A stretch of 64,000 nt of DNA from Nostoc sp. NMS9 (GCF_017114995.1 NZ_JABXKL010000005.1:1-64000), one strand, 5' to 3'. Positions 17,096 to 26,200 are shown, numbered from the stretch's first letter. The notes: a model not told the origin generated them from the sequence alone. Numbers and translations: made by a program.

Positions 17096-18427
17096 ATGAA
17101 TCGCCAGAAATTGAGTGATGCAAAAGAAAATTTCCTGCAAAGACGTTACGGTGTTAGTCTGGGCAGACGTTATGCGCTGGCTGCTGCAAGTGTTGTTCTA
17201 TTCAGTGTATTAGGGTGTTCTCAAGTCGATAGTAATAAAAGTGCCCTTGCCCAATCTAGTTTACCTCAGCCAGAAACTCCATTGCAAAAAAAAACAGCCA
17301 ACACTGATACAAAAATTGTTGAGTCTAGCAATAAGTTTGGCTTCAAACTATTTTCAGAAGTTCTGAAAAACGATCGGGGTGAGAAAAATATTTTTATCTC
17401 ACCTTCGAGTGTTGCGATCGCTCTTGCTATGACTTACAACGGCGCTAGCGGTTCGACTCAACAAGCAATGGCAAAAACCCTGGAATTACAGGGGATGAAT
17501 CTACCAGAAATCAACTCTTCTTACGCGGCGGTATTAAAACAGCTTTTAGACAATTCGGATACGAAAGTGCAATTGAAAATTGCTAACTCACTTTGGGCAA
17601 ATCAAGATGTTAGCTTTGCACCAGACTTTCTCAAGAGAACCCAGGACTTCTATCAAGCCAAAGTCAGCAATTTAAACTTTCAAGATGCCGCCGCATCTAG
17701 TATTATCAATAACTGGGTCAAAGAAAATACTAACGGCAAAATCACTAAAATAGTTGAAAACATTGAACCAGATCAGGTGTTATTTCTGATTAATGCCATA
17801 TATTTTAAAGGTAATTGGAGTAACGAGTTTGACAAAAAGCAAACTGCTCCATACCCTTTTTACATCACATTTGGCAGGCAAAAACAACAGCCAATGATGT
17901 CACAGAAGGGTGATTATAGATACTATGAAAGCGAAAAATTTCAGGCAGTTAGTTTACCTTATGGGAAAGATGGTAAGATAAGTTTTTATATATTCTTACC
18001 CAAAAAGAATTCTAACCTCAAAGCGTTTTATCAAAACTTGAATGTTGAGAACTGGGAAAAATGGATGACTCAGTTCAACAATCAAAAAGGTTTTATTCGC
18101 CTACCCCGCTTCAAAACAGATTACGATATTACACTCAATGATGCTTTAAAAACTTTAGGTATGGGGGAGGCTTTCAGCAACAAAGCCAATTTTTCTGGCA
18201 TGGGTAAAAATTTTGCCATTAGCCAAGTTAAGCATAAAACTTTTGTTGAAGTAAACGAAGAAGGTACGGAAGCGGCTGCGGCTACTTCAGTGGGAATAGT
18301 AGCAACATCTTTGAGACAAGAACCAGAACCATTCCGAATGATTGTTGATCGCCCCTTCTTCTGTGCCATCAGGGATAATCAGACGGGAAACATTTTGTTT
18401 ATGGGTTCAATTATCGAACCACAATGA
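17096..18427 (+). CDS. Serpin family protease inhibitor, predicted lipoprotein
   Basis: 443 residues. A lipobox (VLFSVLGCS, Cys41) predicts membrane anchoring outside the cytoplasm. Serpin signatures run throughout: NIFISPSSVAIALAMTYNGA, NAIYFKGNW, and the C-terminal FRMIVDRPFFCAIRDNQTGN with FMGSI. The hinge of the reactive loop is E388-E-G-T-E-A-A-A-A-T397, the small-residue pattern of inhibitory serpins that can insert the loop. Counting from the hinge puts P1-P1' at Thr404-Ser405 in IVATSLR, suggesting an elastase- or subtilase-like target. An S8 peptidase lies immediately upstream, so it may be a physiological target; that is inference. Confidence 0.92.
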   Translation: MNRQKLSDAKENFLQRRYGVSLGRRYALAAASVVLFSVLGCSQVDSNKSALAQSSLPQPETPLQKKTANTDTKIVESSNKFGFKLFSEVLKNDRGEKNIFISPSSVAIALAMTYNGASGSTQQAMAKTLELQGMNLPEINSSYAAVLKQLLDNSDTKVQLKIANSLWANQDVSFAPDFLKRTQDFYQAKVSNLNFQDAAASSIINNWVKENTNGKITKIVENIEPDQVLFLINAIYFKGNWSNEFDKKQTAPYPFYITFGRQKQQPMMSQKGDYRYYESEKFQAVSLPYGKDGKISFYIFLPKKNSNLKAFYQNLNVENWEKWMTQFNNQKGFIRLPRFKTDYDITLNDALKTLGMGEAFSNKANFSGMGKNFAISQVKHKTFVEVNEEGTEAAAATSVGIVATSLRQEPEPFRMIVDRPFFCAIRDNQTGNILFMGSIIEPQ

Positions 18428-18541
18428 GGATGTAGGAGGGATTGAAGACTTCATCTTTTTAAAAGATAACTTCCAAAAAATAAAATCCTCAGTGAATATA
18501 AATAATTAATTTACATTCACTGTATGTGCAGATAATAATTT

Positions 18542-19144
18542 TTAGAAGTCATTATCCGTAAAAGGAACTATGGACGGTGAAAATCTTTTTAGTGATGGGG
18601 AAAATTCTAACCTCGCGGCAGAATCATCTGTTTGTGATAGTTCCAGTTCAATTGTTTGCTGCTCTTTTTCATCAAAAAGCAACTGAATTTGATAACTTGT
18701 CCAGAATTGTTCACCTAGCTCATCTTCTAAATCAAAAGGCTGTTCTTCATCACCCCATATATTCGACCAAAGGACTATTTGATTAGCCCGAAAATGGTTT
18801 TGACCTTTTGTATCTCCAACTACAAAATATACTTCGACATTTAAATCAAATCCCAAATCATCGACTTCTGTCTCTGCTATCTGACAGCTAACGACAATTA
18901 AACTATCTGGGTTAATATCTACTACCTGCTGTTGGCGTTGTAATAATTCTTGAAATACAAAACTAGGTAATAACTTTGAACTCTCCTCAAGTAGGTTTTT
19001 TTGAGTTTCTGGGGAGTAACGAGTTTTTAATTCTTGCGTGATTAAATTTAAAATATCTTCACTGCCTAAATTGACAACTATCAGTTTATTTGTGGGATTA
19101 AGGAAACATCCTTGATTAAGGTTAATGTGTTTTTTAATTGGCAT
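18542..19144 (-). CDS. Hypothetical protein, 200 aa
   Basis: An acidic soluble protein with no signal peptide. The centre is beta-strand-like (SLIVVSCQIAETEVDDLGFD), followed by a Gln/Glu-rich stretch. I do not recognise a family. The ATG at 19144 (MPIKKHINLNQG) is the only good start. It converges with the serpin gene and is divergent from the EgtC-like gene. Confidence 0.6.
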   Translation of the reverse strand: MPIKKHINLNQGCFLNPTNKLIVVNLGSEDILNLITQELKTRYSPETQKNLLEESSKLLPSFVFQELLQRQQQVVDINPDSLIVVSCQIAETEVDDLGFDLNVEVYFVVGDTKGQNHFRANQIVLWSNIWGDEEQPFDLEDELGEQFWTSYQIQLLFDEKEQQTIELELSQTDDSAARLEFSPSLKRFSPSIVPFTDNDF

Positions 19145-19409
19145 AGTTCTCTAAAATCCTTTGAATGCAAACGGATAATTTACAAATCAAGCTCAAACAA
19201 AGGTAAGGAATAAATATTACTTTAGCTTCTGTTCTATATTTTTAGCAAGACAACAAAACCATGACTAAAGTCACAGATCAAACATACACAAGATAAACAA
19301 TAGTTGTTAAATTAGTAATGATTTGCAATAATTGTCCAGTTATATCAGGTTCGATTTCTATCGGGGCTTGTGACTGATTTTTCTTACTCTTTCAGCAACA
19401 TCGTTTTTT

Positions 19410-20222
19410 ATGTGTAGATTAATTGGCTATCTTGGTAACGCCATCCTCTTAGATGAGTTGCTGTATAAACAAGAGCATTCGCTCTACAAACAAAGTTACA
19501 GTCCTTTGGAATTAAAATCAGGAGTAGTTTGTGGAGACGGAGTAGGTGTAGGCTGGTACAACGAAGTGGGTAAACCCTTTATTTACCGAAATACTATCCC
19601 GCTGTGGAACGAGCCGAATCTGGAAGAGTTGAGCAACTATGTACAATCCAGTTGTACTGTAGGCTATGTCCGATTAGCTGGGATAGGTGAATCGCTCGAC
19701 ATTAGCAATTGTCAGCCATTTCGTAGTGGGAAACTTTTGTTTGTGCATAATGGCGAGATATCAAACTTTCAACAAACTCTTTGTAGACCAATACGTGAGA
19801 GCCTCTCTGATTCCACTTACCGCCTGATTAAAGGTACGACTGACTCTGAACACATCTTCGCCCTACTAGTCGAAATATGGCAGTCGTCTCCAGACAGCAC
19901 TCTGTTGTCAGCATTAAATACCACACTTCAAAAATTGACTGAGTTGGCATCAAAACATGACACCAGCTTTAGTGCCAATGTAATTGTCAGTGATGGTCAA
20001 GCAGTTGCAGCAATTCGCTATGCTTATCGCACACAAGCACCTACTCTTTATTGGTCTTATGATGAACTCAAGCAGCCAAACCAAGTTATTGTTGCTTCTG
20101 AGCCTTTATCCAATAACCAAAATTGGACTGCTTTTGGTGAGCAAAGTGCGCTATTTGTTGAAGCCCAGTCATTACAGCCAACAATTAGCCTGTTGGAGAG
20201 ATTTGTTCCCATTGGGGTTTAA
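19410..20222 (+). CDS. Class II glutamine amidotransferase, EgtC-like
   Basis: 270 residues starting MCRLIGYLG, with Cys2 as the predicted N-terminal nucleophile after Met removal. CGDGVGVGWYN, VGYVRLAG, FVHNGEI and TTDSEHIFALL are the Ntn-hydrolase amidotransferase motifs. The closest family I know is EgtC, which removes glutamate from a hercynyl-gamma-glutamylcysteine S-oxide intermediate in ergothioneine synthesis. No egtB or egtD homologue is in the window, so the substrate is less certain than the fold. The start is fixed by the required Cys2. Confidence 0.8.
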   Translation: MCRLIGYLGNAILLDELLYKQEHSLYKQSYSPLELKSGVVCGDGVGVGWYNEVGKPFIYRNTIPLWNEPNLEELSNYVQSSCTVGYVRLAGIGESLDISNCQPFRSGKLLFVHNGEISNFQQTLCRPIRESLSDSTYRLIKGTTDSEHIFALLVEIWQSSPDSTLLSALNTTLQKLTELASKHDTSFSANVIVSDGQAVAAIRYAYRTQAPTLYWSYDELKQPNQVIVASEPLSNNQNWTAFGEQSALFVEAQSLQPTISLLERFVPIGV

Positions 20223-20800
20223 ATAAGCATTGCGATCTGAATTCTTCTTCAAGGCTCCCTTGTACTCTGTCCACCACTATACCCACGCAAGCTGGAGCGA
20301 TCGCATACTTACTTATAATTCTTAGAAAAAAATGGTAGCTGTTCGTTCGCTTATTTTAGAGATGGCAAGATGAATTAATGCCTTGAGAGGAAAGGAATAG
20401 GACGATTTTCCAACCCAATTGCATAACGCCTGCCATTTCTCAGTAGTGTGGAGAACAGCAATAGCGCAATACTTGGCTAAAAGGTAGTTTACCACCGTTG
20501 GCAAAGCCTCTCATCGTTGATTGTGCCGAGAGTATGAGTAGTATAAAATGATTTCCTAAGACCTCAACGTAAGGAATGCCCTGTTGCCTGATTCAATCCA
20601 ATTTCAGTTACCCTGAATGACCAAAATAGTTTTATGATTCTCTACGAAAGCATATTTGAAATTATTTAGGTTTACTACCAAAATATTCTCAAGCTCATTC
20701 TAAAACATAGTGAATAGTAAATCACCTTTAGCTAAATTCGTGCAATGCTGGTTTTGAACTTTCTTCCAGGGTCAAATAAAGTACAGGGAGATGTAAAAGT
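20223..20800. other. Intergenic region without supported genes
   Basis: A 578-bp gap. A 60-codon minus-strand frame at 20322-20504 resembles no family I know and has no ribosome-binding site. The sequence 20740-20800 probably holds the promoter and ribosome-binding site (cagggag) of the next gene. Confidence 0.5.
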
Positions 20801-21010
20801 ATGGTTGAACACTCATTTCATGACCAACTGAGTTTAGAGGAACAAACTGAAAAACTCGGAAAGCAAGCAGTAAGCTTGGGTTTGATTCCCAGCTTTGTGG
20901 TACATTACTTTCCTGATACTTGGGTATTTTATATACCTAATGAAAGTCAATCGGAACCGCTGACACCAGAAGAGGCATACTTTCGTTTAAAGCAACTGGT
21001 TAAACAGTAG
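20801..21010 (+). CDS. Small hypothetical protein, 69 aa
   Basis: A soluble 69-residue protein (MVEHSFHDQLSLEEQTEKLG). A Shine-Dalgarno-like cagggag lies about 10 bp before the ATG. It ends 64 bp before a response-regulator/oxidoreductase fusion on the same strand, so the two are probably co-transcribed. No domain is recognised. PLTPEEAYFRLKQLVKQ looks like a terminal amphipathic helix. Confidence 0.65.
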   Translation: MVEHSFHDQLSLEEQTEKLGKQAVSLGLIPSFVVHYFPDTWVFYIPNESQSEPLTPEEAYFRLKQLVKQ

Positions 21011-21074
21011 ATATTTTGACGACAGATTTTTGAAGATAACGGCTAGACACTGCAATTGTTAAGAAACAGTAGTT

Positions 21075-22739
21075 ATGGCGAAACCAGCAATTTTAACCGT
21101 CGATGACGATCCAGAAGTGTTGCAAGCGGTGTCACGAGACTTGCGTCATCAGTATGGCGATCGCTTCCGCATTGTTCGGGCAGATTCAGGTATCACGGCT
21201 CTGGATGTGGTGCAGCAACTAAAATTGCGGAATGAGGCAATTGCTTTATTTCTAGTGGATCAACGTATGCCCCAAATGGGAGGCGTAGAGTTTCTAGAAC
21301 AGGCAAAAGGCATCTTTCCCGATGCGAAACGTGCCTTGTTGACGGCCTATGCAGATACGGATGCTGCCATTAAATCGATTAATAGTGCCAGAATTGATTA
21401 TTACTTACTCAAGCCCTGGAATCCACCAGAAGAGAGACTATATCCGGTTTTAGATGATTTGCTAGATGACTGGCTAGCTGGATTCCGCCCACCCTTTGAA
21501 GGCATTCGAGTCTTTGGTAATCGCTGGTCGCCTTTTTCACATCAGGTGAAAGACTTCCTAGCACGTAACCAGATTCCATACAAGTGGTTAGATATTGAAC
21601 TGGAACCGGATGCCGCAAAATTAGTAGAATACGCACAAGCTGATGGCAGACAACAATTGCCATTGGTGCTGTTTCCCGATGGTTCCCGGTTAATTCAACC
21701 ATCTAATTTAGAGATTGCCGCCAAAATTGGACTGCAAACTCAGGCAGAGCGACCCTTCTATGACTTAGCGATCGTGGGTGCTGGCCCTGCCGGACTGGCA
21801 GCCGCCGTCTATGGTGCTTCTGAGGGATTGAGTACTGTCTTAATTGAGCGTGAAGCACCAGGAGGACAAGCAGGTACAAGTTCGCGGATTGAGAACTATT
21901 TAGGGTTTCCTATTGGTTTGAGTGGCAGTGATTTGGCAAGGCGGGGAGTCACCCAGGCACGGCGATTTGGAGTAGAAATTCTCACTCCTCAAGTAGTAAC
22001 TGGGGTTCGACTGGAAGATCCTTATCGGATTCTGCAATTGGCGGATGGTAGCGAGATTAGTTGCCATGCACTTTTAGTTGCAACCGGCGTTTCCTACCGT
22101 TGGCTAAAGGTTCCAGGAGCAGAGAAGCTCACAGGAGCAGGAATTTATTATGGTGCTGCCATGACTGAGGCGATCGCCTGCACCAACGAAGAGGTTTACT
22201 TGGTAGGTGGGGCAAACTCTGCTGGACAGGCAGCAATGCATTTTTGTAAGTATGCCAGCAAAGTGATTATGTTGGTGCGAGGTGAGTCACTATCATTGAG
22301 TATGTCTCAATATTTGATTGACCAAATTGCTGCGACTGAAAATATCAAAGTTTGCACAGGTTGCAGCGTCGTAGAAGTGAAAGGAGAGGAACATTTAGAA
22401 GCAATCGTGATTGCCCATGCCAACACTGGACAAACCGAAACCGTGCCAGCGCGATCGCTGTTTATCTTCATCGGTGCTAGCCCCAAAACTGATTGGCTCG
22501 ATGGTGTTATTCAACGTGATGCTCAGGGGTTTATCATCACAGGCCCAGACTTGATGCATAATGGCAAATCTCCTCGTGGTTGGCCTTTGGAACGCTCTCC
22601 TTTTTTACTAGAAACCAACATTCCCGGAATCTTCGCAGCCGGAGATGTCCGCTATGGCTCAATTAAGCGGGTGGCATCCGGTGTGGGAGAAGGTTCGATC
22701 GCCATTCAATTTGTTCACCGCTACCTAAGTAATGTTTAG
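21075..22739 (+). CDS. Fused response regulator / glutaredoxin-like / thioredoxin-reductase-like flavoprotein
   Basis: 554 residues in three parts. Residues 1-135 are a receiver domain with the acidic pocket DDD (10-12), phospho-acceptor Asp62 in LVDQRMP and Lys113 in LLKPW. Residues 142-215 are glutaredoxin-like (IRVFGNRWSPFSHQVKDFL), but WSPFS replaces the CPYC active site. Residues 228-554 are a thioredoxin-reductase-like flavoprotein with the FAD loop GAGPAG (235-240) and an NAD(P)H loop at 377-387. The redox Cys pair of classical reductases is replaced by YGAA near 359-362. FAD and NAD(P)H binding look intact, but thiol-disulfide exchange of the usual kind does not. It probably transfers electrons to another partner or senses redox under phosphorelay control. 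Confidence 0.88.
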   Translation: MAKPAILTVDDDPEVLQAVSRDLRHQYGDRFRIVRADSGITALDVVQQLKLRNEAIALFLVDQRMPQMGGVEFLEQAKGIFPDAKRALLTAYADTDAAIKSINSARIDYYLLKPWNPPEERLYPVLDDLLDDWLAGFRPPFEGIRVFGNRWSPFSHQVKDFLARNQIPYKWLDIELEPDAAKLVEYAQADGRQQLPLVLFPDGSRLIQPSNLEIAAKIGLQTQAERPFYDLAIVGAGPAGLAAAVYGASEGLSTVLIEREAPGGQAGTSSRIENYLGFPIGLSGSDLARRGVTQARRFGVEILTPQVVTGVRLEDPYRILQLADGSEISCHALLVATGVSYRWLKVPGAEKLTGAGIYYGAAMTEAIACTNEEVYLVGGANSAGQAAMHFCKYASKVIMLVRGESLSLSMSQYLIDQIAATENIKVCTGCSVVEVKGEEHLEAIVIAHANTGQTETVPARSLFIFIGASPKTDWLDGVIQRDAQGFIITGPDLMHNGKSPRGWPLERSPFLLETNIPGIFAAGDVRYGSIKRVASGVGEGSIAIQFVHRYLSNV

Positions 22740-22848
22740 CTAAAGCGGCGAATACTAAGCTGTGTAAAATCTGCAAACCCTCTCCCCTCCTCCCGTTCGG
22801 CTACGCTCACGGCAAGCCTGCTCCTCTGCCTCCTGCCCCCTGCCTCCT

Positions 22849-23169
22849 TCATTTACTTGCGTTGATGCCAATTACCCCGATGATGATTAAGGCGATCGAC
22901 ACAAGTTTGATTAATGTGGCAGATTCCCGAAACCAAATAATACCAATAATAGCAATTAGAATAGTTCCCAATCCAGCCCAGACAGAATAGGCGACACTCA
23001 CTTCAAGTCTCTTGAGAGCAAAGGTCAAAAAAGTAAAACAAAATCCATAGAAGACAAATATTAATACTGAAGGAACTATTTTAGTAAATCCCTGCGATAA
23101 TTTCATGCAAGTTGTGCCTGAAACTTCAAAGAGGATTGCTAATATAAGGTAAATCCAACTTGTTGACAT
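22849..23169 (-). CDS. Small multidrug resistance (SMR) family transporter
   Basis: 106 residues and four predicted membrane helices, the standard SMR length. Glu15 in ILFEVSGTTCMKLSQGF is the membrane-embedded proton/substrate carboxylate of EmrE-type pumps. SVAYSVWAGLGT is the conserved TM3 motif. It probably exports lipophilic or quaternary cations by proton antiport as a dimer; a guanidinium-type exporter cannot be excluded. It is monocistronic. STRR-like ctgcctcct heptads lie past its stop. Confidence 0.92.
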   Translation of the reverse strand: MSTSWIYLILAILFEVSGTTCMKLSQGFTKIVPSVLIFVFYGFCFTFLTFALKRLEVSVAYSVWAGLGTILIAIIGIIWFRESATLIKLVSIALIIIGVIGINASK

Positions 23170-23481
23170 ATTTTTTGTAAGTGGTTTGTTAAGAGCAACT
23201 CGCCCTAAAAATAGAATAAGCAGTCCTGAAGTAACTCATGAAAAATTTTTACAAGTGTAATATCAGTTCTCAATGAGGATGCTTTGGGGGAACGGCGTAG
23301 TCGGTAGGTAAATATATGCAGCTTCACAAAGAAACGGTATAGGTGTCTGACATTTAAAACCAAATATGCAGTAGTATAATTGAGGCTGATTCCGGGGCCT
23401 TATGGCGATGAAATTGCTCAAGCATTGGGGCAACGTCTGCTGTAGTATGATTGTGTTTTTGTCCTACTAATGGTATGAAAG
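23170..23481. other. Intergenic region between divergent genes
   Basis: Promoter region for the SMR gene (minus) and the Eis-like gene (plus). A short motif, tcacaaagaaacggtata (about 23323), recurs at 41597 as tcacaaagaaatggtata. No gene seen. Confidence 0.5.
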
Positions 23482-24660
23482 ATGACAGCTCAATTTGAAT
23501 ACAGCACTCTTGCCGATCCACAGGATATTCAGCAACTAATGTATATTCTTGAGCAGTGTTTCATCAGCGGAGTTGGTGGCGAGGAAGCTTATATCAATCT
23601 CATTGGCGTAGAAAATTTCCGTATTATTCGGGGATTTGGGCAATTAGTTGGTGGATTGGCAACTCTGGATATGGGTCAGTGGTGGGGTGGTGTGCGTGTA
23701 CCAATGACAGGAATTGCCGCTGTGGGTATTGCTCCAGAGTATCGCGGTTCGGGAGCTGCGATCGCTCTCATGCAGCAGACGCTCAAAGAACTTTATGCTA
23801 GAGGTATACCGCTCTCTGCTCTTTATCCGTCTATTCAAAGCTTGTATCGAAAAGTCGGGTATGAGCAGGGGGGTAGCTGGTGTAATTGGGAAGTTTCTAC
23901 TAAGAGTATCCAAGTACGAGAGCAACCCCTACCTTTGCAACCAATAGTGAGTATCAATCATCAAGTATTTCATCAACTATATCAGCAGCAGGCGAGACTA
24001 ACGCATGGATATTTAGACCGACATCGAGCAATCTGGGAGCGCTTAATCCAGCCAGATGAGAAAGAAACATTTTACGCATATTTTATCGGTACAAAAGAGA
24101 AACCCGAAGGTTACATCCTCTTCAGTCAACATTCAAAAGAGGATGGCGCAATTTTGCGAATCAAAGATTGGGTAATTCTCACAGTAGCGGCTGCACAAAC
24201 ATTCTGGTCTTTTCTTGCCAGTCATCGCTCCCAAATTGAACACGTGCGATGGAGAAGTTCTGTGAGCGATTCCTTGACATTGCTGCTACCAGAGCAAACT
24301 GCCAAGCTTAGGCATACGATGCGTTGGATGCTGCGGGTAGTAGATGTAGTCAAGGCGCTGGAGATGCGGGGTTATCCTTTGGGAATTGAAACTGAATTGC
24401 ACCTAGATATTCAAGATAATTTGCTAGATGCAAACAATGGTAAATTCATTCTTTCTGTTGCCAATGGACGCGGTGAAGTTACAAAAGGTGGAAAAGGTGA
24501 GTTGCAGTTAGATATCCGAGAATTAGCACCACTATATACAAGTTTGTTCGCTCCCTACCATTTACAAATAGCCGGAAAACTGCATGGGACACAAACCGCT
24601 ATTTCAGCAGCTACGCAAATATTTGCAGGTAGCTCTCCTTGGGTGGCTGATTTTTTTTAA
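23482..24660 (+). CDS. Eis-like GNAT N-acetyltransferase
   Basis: 392 residues with the three-part layout of the Eis family. An N-terminal GNAT domain contains the acetyl-CoA loop VGIAPEYRGSGAAIALM; a second, degenerate GNAT domain follows; and a C-terminal SCP2-like domain includes the segments at about 300-390 (LHLDIQDNLLDANNGKF). Eis enzymes acetylate amines at several positions and use the C-terminal carboxylate as base; here the chain ends ADFF, compatible with that. The substrate is unknown. The start is ATG 23482 (MTAQFEYSTL). It is monocistronic; a MITE lies 84 bp past the stop. Confidence 0.85.
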   Translation: MTAQFEYSTLADPQDIQQLMYILEQCFISGVGGEEAYINLIGVENFRIIRGFGQLVGGLATLDMGQWWGGVRVPMTGIAAVGIAPEYRGSGAAIALMQQTLKELYARGIPLSALYPSIQSLYRKVGYEQGGSWCNWEVSTKSIQVREQPLPLQPIVSINHQVFHQLYQQQARLTHGYLDRHRAIWERLIQPDEKETFYAYFIGTKEKPEGYILFSQHSKEDGAILRIKDWVILTVAAAQTFWSFLASHRSQIEHVRWRSSVSDSLTLLLPEQTAKLRHTMRWMLRVVDVVKALEMRGYPLGIETELHLDIQDNLLDANNGKFILSVANGRGEVTKGGKGELQLDIRELAPLYTSLFAPYHLQIAGKLHGTQTAISAATQIFAGSSPWVADFF

Positions 24661-25046
24661 TGTGAGATGTCAACGAACCTCTATGCGAGTTGAACTCAAG
24701 GTAAGCCTGTTCCTCTTTGAGGTAGGGACGGTTTTGCGTAGTCATATCATGTTCGCTAAATAGTTGCGATATGTCATTGCCAACGGAACGAAGTGCAGTG
24801 AAGCAATCTCAACACCTTTGCGATTGCTTCGCAACGCTTCGCTCTTGTGACAATTGTTCAACTGGACATGATATCAAATCACACAGAGGGATGTCCGTCT
24901 CCCAACAAATAAATGTAAAAAAGTTAGTTTCGGTGTGGCTTATTAAAGGAGCGGTATGTCAAAAAGGTAGGAAAAGTAGGAAAAGTACGATGTTTTGTAT
25001 AAAAGCTTGATTTTTCCTGTGACGGTTTGATACATTAACTATAAAG
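24661..25046. other. Intergenic region holding a MITE
   Basis: Contains the 131-bp element at 24744-24874. The remainder has no supported coding sequence. Confidence 0.55.
24744..24874. mobile_element. MITE family A, copy 1 (131 bp)
   Basis: Ends are ATATCATGTTCG and GGACATGATAT, imperfect terminal inverted repeats of the ATATCATGTCCGG family seen at 48531-48663 and 55007-55135. The core has an aagcaatc/gattgctt-type stem. One C lies just outside each end. Non-coding. Confidence 0.7.
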
Positions 25047-25262
25047 TCAAAAGTCAAAAAAAAGACTTTTCATTTTGACTTTTGACTTTTTACTTTTGAA
25101 TTCCCCCAAAGGGGGTTGACCAGCCAGCATCTTACTACCCCAGTAAGGCTTGCTGGCTGTTTTTAACTTCGGTTTATACCTTTGGCAAAACCCGCGATAC
25201 TTTTTGGCACATTCATCTAATGTTTTGCCCAGTTGTAAAAAAGCTGGATGCCACTCCCTATC
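25047..25262 (-). pseudogene. C-terminal fragment of RAYT (REP-associated tyrosine) transposase
   Basis: The minus strand reads LPDREWHPAFLQLGKTLDEC then AKKYRGFCQRYKPK and SKPYWGSKMLAG, the typical C-terminus of Nostoc RAYT proteins. The frame runs on through caaaagt heptads to a stop at 25047. The N-terminal half is at 25715-26010; the middle, roughly 60-80 residues, is missing. A strong palindrome (25121-25159, CAGCCAGCA with TGCTGGCTG) lies within this coding remnant. Confidence 0.8.
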
Positions 25263-25297
25263 GGGAAGTCAAAAGTCAACAGTCAAAAGTCAAAAAA
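25263..25297. repeat. STRR (agtcaaa heptads) between RAYT fragment and four-helix-bundle gene
   Basis: agtcaaaagtcaacagtc and onward are imperfect heptads. The same repeat flanks the other side of the inserted gene (25715-25745) and follows the C-terminal fragment (25045-25097). Confidence 0.75.
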
Positions 25298-25663
25298 TTA
25301 TTTCTTCAACTTTTCTTTAGTTGTTATTATTGATTTAGCAATAATTTTAATCAACTGTTCGCATTCATCCAAAAGACTTAATATTTTCTCTTCAGACATC
25401 ATTTCTGATTTAATTAAGAGCTTTAGCCAATATCTTGTTTCTTTTGCCTCTTTCAAAGCTATAGACTGCTTACTTATAAAATCTCTATCACTTTCAGCCG
25501 AACGAGATTCTTCAATATTTGCGCCTATTGATGTACCTGATCTAAATAACTGAGCAGCTAGCAATCGCGGTGTTCCTGGTTGCTTATCTAGATAAGAACA
25601 AAGTTTGCTTATTCTAACAGCAAACTCAAATGTTCTATCAGAAATTGGTATGTGATTATTCAT
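25298..25663 (-). CDS. Four-helix-bundle protein (S23 / intervening-sequence type)
   Basis: 121 residues from the ATG at 25663 (MNNHIPISDRTFEFAVRISK). RTFEFAVRI, QLFRSGTSIGANIEES, FISKQSIALKEAKETRYWL and ECEQLIKIIAKSI are the signature blocks of the family named for rRNA intervening-sequence proteins (TIGR02436 type). Relatives include the accessory protein of diversity-generating retroelements. They form basic pentameric bundles that bind nucleic acid. The gene sits between the two halves of a RAYT transposase, bounded on both sides by agtcaaa repeats, and appears intact. An in-frame start at 25696 would add 11 residues. Confidence 0.85.
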   Translation of the reverse strand: MNNHIPISDRTFEFAVRISKLCSYLDKQPGTPRLLAAQLFRSGTSIGANIEESRSAESDRDFISKQSIALKEAKETRYWLKLLIKSEMMSEEKILSLLDECEQLIKIIAKSIITTKEKLKK

Positions 25664-25714
25664 ACTAAAAACATAATCTGGCAAAAATATCATCACACTA
25701 CGAGATGAAAGTAC

Positions 25715-26010
25715 CTATTTTTTGACTTTTGACTTTTGATTTTTGAATTCCCCAAAGGGGCTGTACCAATTCAAGAAATGCATGATTTTGGGCAAGTCTT
25801 GGTGGGCGGCAGGTTCTATGAGATAGTGTACGTGGTTTGACAGAATGCACAGAGCATAAAGCTTAAAACCATATTTATCCAAAGCCTTTTTGATAGCATA
25901 CAAAAAGACCTCACGACATTCTCGTTGTGCCAGGTTAAACTCGCGGTTGTTGCAGCGAGTAGTAACGTGGTAAGAAAATCCTGGTTGAGAAATTTCTCGG
26001 TTGGCGACTT
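25715..26010 (-). pseudogene. N-terminal fragment of RAYT transposase
   Basis: The minus strand reads REISQPGFSYHVTTRCNNRE, then CREVFLYAIKKALDKYGFKL and ILSNHVHYLIEP, ending LPKIMHFLNWY. NHVHYLI carries the HUH metal-binding motif of Y1 transposases. The frame then runs into ccccaaaggggaattc and agtcaaa heptads and stops. The catalytic Tyr region is lost. The true N-terminus is replaced by a ccccccttaatccccc dispersed repeat. Confidence 0.82.
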
Positions 26011-26042
26011 TACCCCCCTTAATCCCCCTTTGGAAAGGCTAG

Positions 26043-26200
26043 GGTGTATACACAAGTCAAATTACCCCCCTTAATCCCCCCGATGTATTGGGGGGAAACA
26101 AGAAATCTAGTTCCCTCCCCTTTCCAAGGGGAGGGTTAGGGTGGGGTAAAACTGACGCGAAAACCAGGTGAGTAAACTATTTCAGACTTGTGTATACACC
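26043..26200. mobile_element. MITE family B, copy 1 (158 bp)
   Basis: Perfect 16-bp terminal inverted repeats: GGTGTATACACAAGTC at 26043-26058 and its complement at 26185-26200. Flanking bases extend the symmetry (aaggcta outside left, tagcctt outside right). The interior has C-rich and G-rich blocks (ccccccttaatcccccc; ctcccctttccaaggggag). Copy 2 is at 26599-26743. Non-coding. Confidence 0.85.

Noticed and set aside
20322..20504. 60-codon minus-strand frame
   Set aside because: No ribosome-binding site and no recognisable family; insufficient to call a gene.
24771..25010. 79-codon plus-strand frame
   Set aside because: Begins inside a MITE; no protein-like pattern.
25121..25159. Strong palindrome resembling a terminator
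   Set aside because: It lies inside the coding remnant of the RAYT C-terminus (SKPYWGSKMLAG) and has no gene ending just before it on the plus strand.
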